Assembly (NCBI GenBank): GCA_963628435.1
Contig: CAVGEY010000001.1
Coordinates: 98,352 to 162,351, forward strand
DNA: 64,000 nucleotides
Origin: CAKSQF01 sp963628435
GTDB taxonomy: Bacteria > Bacillota > Clostridia > Oscillospirales > CAG-272
Direction of reading: 5' to 3'
Under the pieces are notes generated by a model. It was not told the origin of the DNA. It worked only from the letters and a program-made list of their open reading frames with translations, and ran no database searches. The translations under genes and the position numbers were made by a program. Position 1 is the first letter of the stretch; every line of letters starts with the position of its first letter. This document shows, in pieces, positions 60,989 to 64,000 of this stretch.

Positions 60989-62890
60989 CTATTTTGCGTC
61001 AAGCAGCTCGTTTATTGCCGCCTCGCAGTCGCGGGCCGAAATTTTGCAGCTTTCATAAAGCGTTTTGCCCGCTTCGGACGGTGCGAAACTGTCCTTTATC
61101 GCGAGTATGCGCGTCTTTTTGCCGGATTTTTCGGAGTGTGATCCGATGATATCCGACAGAATCATCGATACCGAGCCGTTGTAGATGCCCTCTTCGAGAA
61201 ATACCGTCGGAATATCGGCACCGTTCAGGGCGCGTATGATGTAGTCTGCGGCATCGTCAAGCGGCTTCAGCTGTTCGAGAATGATTATGCCGGTTTTGAT
61301 TTTTTTCTCCGAATTTGCAAGCGAATCGGCGCATTTTACCGCTTCGTCGGTTATTTTTCCGAATGTTACAATCAGCGCGTCAATCTTTTCACCGATTTCG
61401 AAATCGGAGCGCACACCGAATTTCCCGTGAGAAAATCTCGCTCTCAGTCTGCCGTTTTCGGCGCATCCGGGATATCTTATGAATGTCGGAATCGGCGAGC
61501 TTGCGGATTTGTCCATACATTCGCACAGTGAAAGATAGTCAAAGGGCGCGAACACGGTTATGTCCGGAATCTCGGACAAAAAGGCGGCGTCGAATATGCC
61601 GTGATGAGTCTGTCCGTCGCGTTCGGAAAGGCTTGCTCTGTCGATGCAGACGGTAACGGGCAGCTTCTGCAGGGCAATATCGTGGATTATGTTGTCGAAT
61701 CCGCGCTGCAGAAAGGTAGAATAAACGGCGAAAAAAGGATGCATTCCGCCTGCGGCAAGTCCCGCGGCGAAAACAAGCGCGTGTTCTTCGGCTATTCCGA
61801 CATCGAAAAAGCGGTCGGGGTATTTCTTCGCAAATTCGGTAAGTCCGCATCCGTCGGCCATTGCCGCCGTTATCGCGACGATTCTGCCGTCGTCTGCCGC
61901 CATCTCGCAGAGATGCTCGCCCATATTTGCCGAAAATCCGTGTATCGGCTCGGCGTTGTTCGGCGAGATTCCGTGGTATCTGCCCGGATCGGCTTCGGCA
62001 GGCGCATATCCCTTGCCCTTGACCGTCTTAACGTGGACAATCGAGCTCTGTTCGGACATCATCGCTTCGCGGAGCATACGTTCGAGCGCCGATATGTTAT
62101 GTCCGTCAACCGGACCGAGATAATATAGTCCGAGATCCTCAAAATAGTTCGAGTGATACATCGCGTTTTTTATCGCCTGTTTGGTGCGTTTCATTACGCG
62201 GAATATCGGCTTTCCGATAAGCGGTATTTTATAAAGGATGCTTTTCGTAAACCGTTTGGTGCGGTGGTATCCGCTCGAAAGGCGTACGCGCTGAAGATGG
62301 AGCGCGAATCTGCCGATGTTTTTGGAAATCGACATTTCGTTCTCGTTGAGAACAACTATGAGTTTCAGCGATTTGTCGCAGTTGTTCAGAGCCTCGTGGA
62401 CAATACCGCCGGTAAAAGCGCCGTCACCGAGCACGGCGATCGTGTACGAGTTATCGCCTTTCATTGCTTTGGCTCGCGCAATTCCGATTGCCGCCGACAG
62501 CGATGTTGAGCTGTGGCCTGCGCCGAACGAATCGTATTCGCTCTCATCACGGCGCGTAAAGCCGGACAGTCCGCCCGGACAGCGGAGAGTATCGAATCGA
62601 TCTTTTCTTCCGGTCAGAATTTTATGTATGTACGACTGATGCCCGACATCCCATATAATCGAGTCGCAGGGCGCGTTGAAAACACGGTGCATTGCCACCG
62701 TCAGCTCGACAACACCGAGATTTGACGCGAGATGACCGCCGGTCTTTGTCACGTTTTCGACAAGGAAAGAACGGATTTCGGCGCAGAGCGGCTCAAGCTC
62801 GTTCTCCGAAAGCCGCTTCAAATCGGCGGGACTGTTAATTTTGTCGAGAATCGGATATTCGGTTTTGCTGTTTTCTCTGTTTTCTTCCAT
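60989..62890 (-). CDS. dxs: 1-deoxy-D-xylulose-5-phosphate synthase
   Basis: A 633-residue thiamine-diphosphate enzyme joining pyruvate and glyceraldehyde 3-phosphate, the entry to the MEP isoprenoid pathway. DXS signatures are clear: DVGHQSYIHKILTGR, GHSSTSLSAAIGIA, GDGAFTGGIVHEALNN, AEADPGRYHG, VGIAEEHALVFAAGLA and the transketolase C-domain. I start at ATG 62890 (MEENRENS); an upstream extension would cross the consensus promoter at 62959-62987. The usual xseB/ispA companions are absent, and the gene is single. Confidence 0.95.
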   Translation of the reverse strand: MEENRENSKTEYPILDKINSPADLKRLSENELEPLCAEIRSFLVENVTKTGGHLASNLGVVELTVAMHRVFNAPCDSIIWDVGHQSYIHKILTGRKDRFDTLRCPGGLSGFTRRDESEYDSFGAGHSSTSLSAAIGIARAKAMKGDNSYTIAVLGDGAFTGGIVHEALNNCDKSLKLIVVLNENEMSISKNIGRFALHLQRVRLSSGYHRTKRFTKSILYKIPLIGKPIFRVMKRTKQAIKNAMYHSNYFEDLGLYYLGPVDGHNISALERMLREAMMSEQSSIVHVKTVKGKGYAPAEADPGRYHGISPNNAEPIHGFSANMGEHLCEMAADDGRIVAITAAMADGCGLTEFAKKYPDRFFDVGIAEEHALVFAAGLAAGGMHPFFAVYSTFLQRGFDNIIHDIALQKLPVTVCIDRASLSERDGQTHHGIFDAAFLSEIPDITVFAPFDYLSLCECMDKSASSPIPTFIRYPGCAENGRLRARFSHGKFGVRSDFEIGEKIDALIVTFGKITDEAVKCADSLANSEKKIKTGIIILEQLKPLDDAADYIIRALNGADIPTVFLEEGIYNGSVSMILSDIIGSHSEKSGKKTRILAIKDSFAPSEAGKTLYESCKISARDCEAAINELLDAK

Positions 62891-62958
62891 AATATATATG
62901 CTGCCCCGAAAATAATAAGAACATACGGCCCGAAGATGCAGACCGCGCAGACACATAA

Positions 62959-62987
62959 ATTATACACCGATAGAACGATTTTGTCAA
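62959..62987 (-). promoter_or_regulatory. Perfect consensus sigma-A promoter of dxs
   Basis: On the minus strand TTGACA (plus 62982-62987), a 17-base spacer and TATAAT (plus 62959-62964), about 68 bases before the dxs start. Confidence 0.9.
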
Positions 62988-63004
62988 TAAGCGGCCGCCG
63001 GATG

Positions 63005-63033
63005 TTGACATACGGCGATTTGCGTGATATACT
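63005..63033 (+). promoter_or_regulatory. Sigma-A promoter of the terminal GH43 gene
   Basis: TTGACA (63005-63010), a 17-base spacer and TATACT (63028-63033), 46 bases before the ATG. Its -35 is 17 bases from the divergent dxs -35, so the two promoters are back to back. Confidence 0.83.
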
Positions 63034-63079
63034 TCCGAATAAGAGGTATTTCATATTTCATAAGAAAGGCAGATTCATA

Positions 63080-64000
63080 ATGATGAAAAAACTTGACAGA
63101 TGTCTTACGAAACTTTTTGCGGGAGCAGATCCTTATATTTTAGAGTACAACGGCAGATGGTATCTCTACTGCACAACAGAAAATGCCAAACCGCTTGAAG
63201 ATGAGCGTTCGTTCAATACCGATAATGATGTCGAAGACGGAATTTTCGTCTATGCTTCGTATGATCTCGAAAATTGGGAGAATCTCGGGCTCTGCCTTAA
63301 CAAAAAAGACGTAATCGGCGAAAAATGGTTCTGGGCGCCCGAGGTGATATATCATAACGGCAGATTTTATATGACATATTCGGCAGAGGAACATATCGCT
63401 GTCGCGGTCAGCGACAGGCCCGAAGGTCCGTTTGTGCAGAATGAGAAAAAATGGTTGAGAGAGGGCAAGGCGATCGACGGCGATTTTCTCGTCGATGATG
63501 ACGGATCGGTCTGGCTCTATTTCGCAAAGCTCGATGGCGGCAACAAGATTTTCGTCGCGAAGCTGTCGGATGATCTGCTTTCAATCGAAAAAGAGTACGA
63601 AAACTGCCTTATAGAGCCCGAAATGCCGTGGGAAACGATTGACTCGATTGTGGCGGAGGGACCGTTCGCAATAAAACATAACGGCATATATTATCTCAGC
63701 TACTCGGCAAATCACACGAGAAACGAAAATTACGCGGTCGGCTATGCCGTCTCAAAATCTCCGACAGGGCCGTTTACGAAATACGAAGGCAACCCGATAC
63801 TCTCGAAAAACGGTAAAATCAAGGGAACAGGTCACCACAGTCTCGCAAAAGTTACTGATAATGAGTATATCTGCGCATTTCACTGTCACAGCGTGCACGA
63901 GGACGATCCCGATAATTTCAAGCCGAGACTCGTATGCCTTGCTCCGGCAAAATTCGAGAAGACCGGGAACGGTACGGATGTTCTGAAAATAGAAATCTGA
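63080..64000 (+). CDS. Cytoplasmic GH43-family glycoside hydrolase
   Basis: A 306-residue single-domain five-bladed propeller enzyme. The catalytic base Asp is in FAGADPYILEYNGRWYLYCT; the pKa-modulating Asp is in AIDGDFLVDDDGSVWLYFA; the acid Glu is in IVAEGPFAIKHNGIYYLSYS; WFWAPEVIYHNGRFYMTYS is a usual GH43 block. There is no signal peptide, so it trims imported oligosaccharides, releasing xylose or arabinose. AAAGG (63065-63069) is 10 bases from ATG 63080 (a second ATG follows at 63083). The TGA occupies the last three bases of the window, so the gene is complete. Confidence 0.9.
   Translation: MMKKLDRCLTKLFAGADPYILEYNGRWYLYCTTENAKPLEDERSFNTDNDVEDGIFVYASYDLENWENLGLCLNKKDVIGEKWFWAPEVIYHNGRFYMTYSAEEHIAVAVSDRPEGPFVQNEKKWLREGKAIDGDFLVDDDGSVWLYFAKLDGGNKIFVAKLSDDLLSIEKEYENCLIEPEMPWETIDSIVAEGPFAIKHNGIYYLSYSANHTRNENYAVGYAVSKSPTGPFTKYEGNPILSKNGKIKGTGHHSLAKVTDNEYICAFHCHSVHEDDPDNFKPRLVCLAPAKFEKTGNGTDVLKIEI

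Noticed and set aside
1..64000. tRNA genes, CRISPR arrays, IS elements or prophage remnants
   Set aside because: I found no tRNA-like cloverleaf, no regularly spaced repeats, and no transposase or integrase reading frame in either strand.

Overview
The window looks like a chromosomal segment of an anaerobic, probably gut- or rumen-associated Firmicute (class Clostridia or close to it). This is inferred from consensus sigma-A promoters with 16-17 bp spacers, AAAGG/GGAGG ribosome binding sites, TTG starts, an oxygen-independent sulfatase-maturating radical SAM enzyme, SpoIIE/anti-sigma type regulators and C39/NHLM-type peptide export. I cannot place it more finely from sequence alone. I saw no tRNA, rRNA, CRISPR array or insertion sequence.

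Layout. (1) 1-3078, minus strand: a peptide-export island with a C39-peptidase ABC transporter (cut by the window edge), a short NHLM/HlyD-like secretion protein, two Cys-rich precursor-like peptides with double-glycine leaders, and an Ntn-type amide hydrolase. (2) 3478-16130, plus strand: a probable single transcription unit with an anaerobic sulfatase maturase, three Cys-type sulfatases (the third fused to a glycoside hydrolase family 2 enzyme), a pair of half-size CHR-family transporters, and the hexuronate branch UxuA, UxuB-like SDR, KDPG aldolase and KDG kinase. (3) 16179-22054: a partner-switching style signalling cassette with a STAS protein, a MATE transporter fused to an anti-sigma-like ATPase domain, a methyltransferase, a GNAT acetyltransferase, a SpoIIE phosphatase and an RsbW-like kinase. 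(4) 22097-27881: a GH78-type rhamnosidase divergent from rhaB-rhaA-rhaD. (5) 27921-39713: oligoendopeptidase F, three tandem Asp-box (GH93/GH33-like) propeller proteins, a trigger-factor-like lipoprotein, a second GH2 enzyme, and a membrane-anchored metallo-beta-lactamase protein with a small membrane partner. (6) 39787-44905: xylulokinase, an AraC regulator and a large GH43 lipoprotein. (7) 45050-49858: small membrane proteins, a MORN-repeat protein, a GT39-like membrane protein, a lipoprotein and an EEP-family phosphodiesterase. (8) 50156-62890: mostly housekeeping genes (asnS, aminotransferase, mnmG, rsmG, Gfo/Idh oxidoreductase, SGNH hydrolase, glmS, glmM, dxs). (9) 63080-64000: a cytoplasmic GH43 enzyme ending exactly at the window edge.

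How it fits together. The catabolic genes converge on desulfation, release of uronic acid, and catabolism of glucuronate-type hexuronate, L-rhamnose and D-xylose, with possible arabinan or xylan side activities. Sulfate + rhamnose + glucuronate + xylose is the composition of the green-algal polysaccharide ulvan; a pectic (RG-I) or mixed plant substrate is the main alternative. The sulfatases, both GH2 enzymes, the rhamnosidase and the last GH43 have no signal peptide, so final breakdown appears cytoplasmic. That would release sulfate inside the cell and may explain the CHR-family transporters in the same operon. No sugar importer, glucuronate isomerase (uxaC) or polysaccharide lyase is present in the window.
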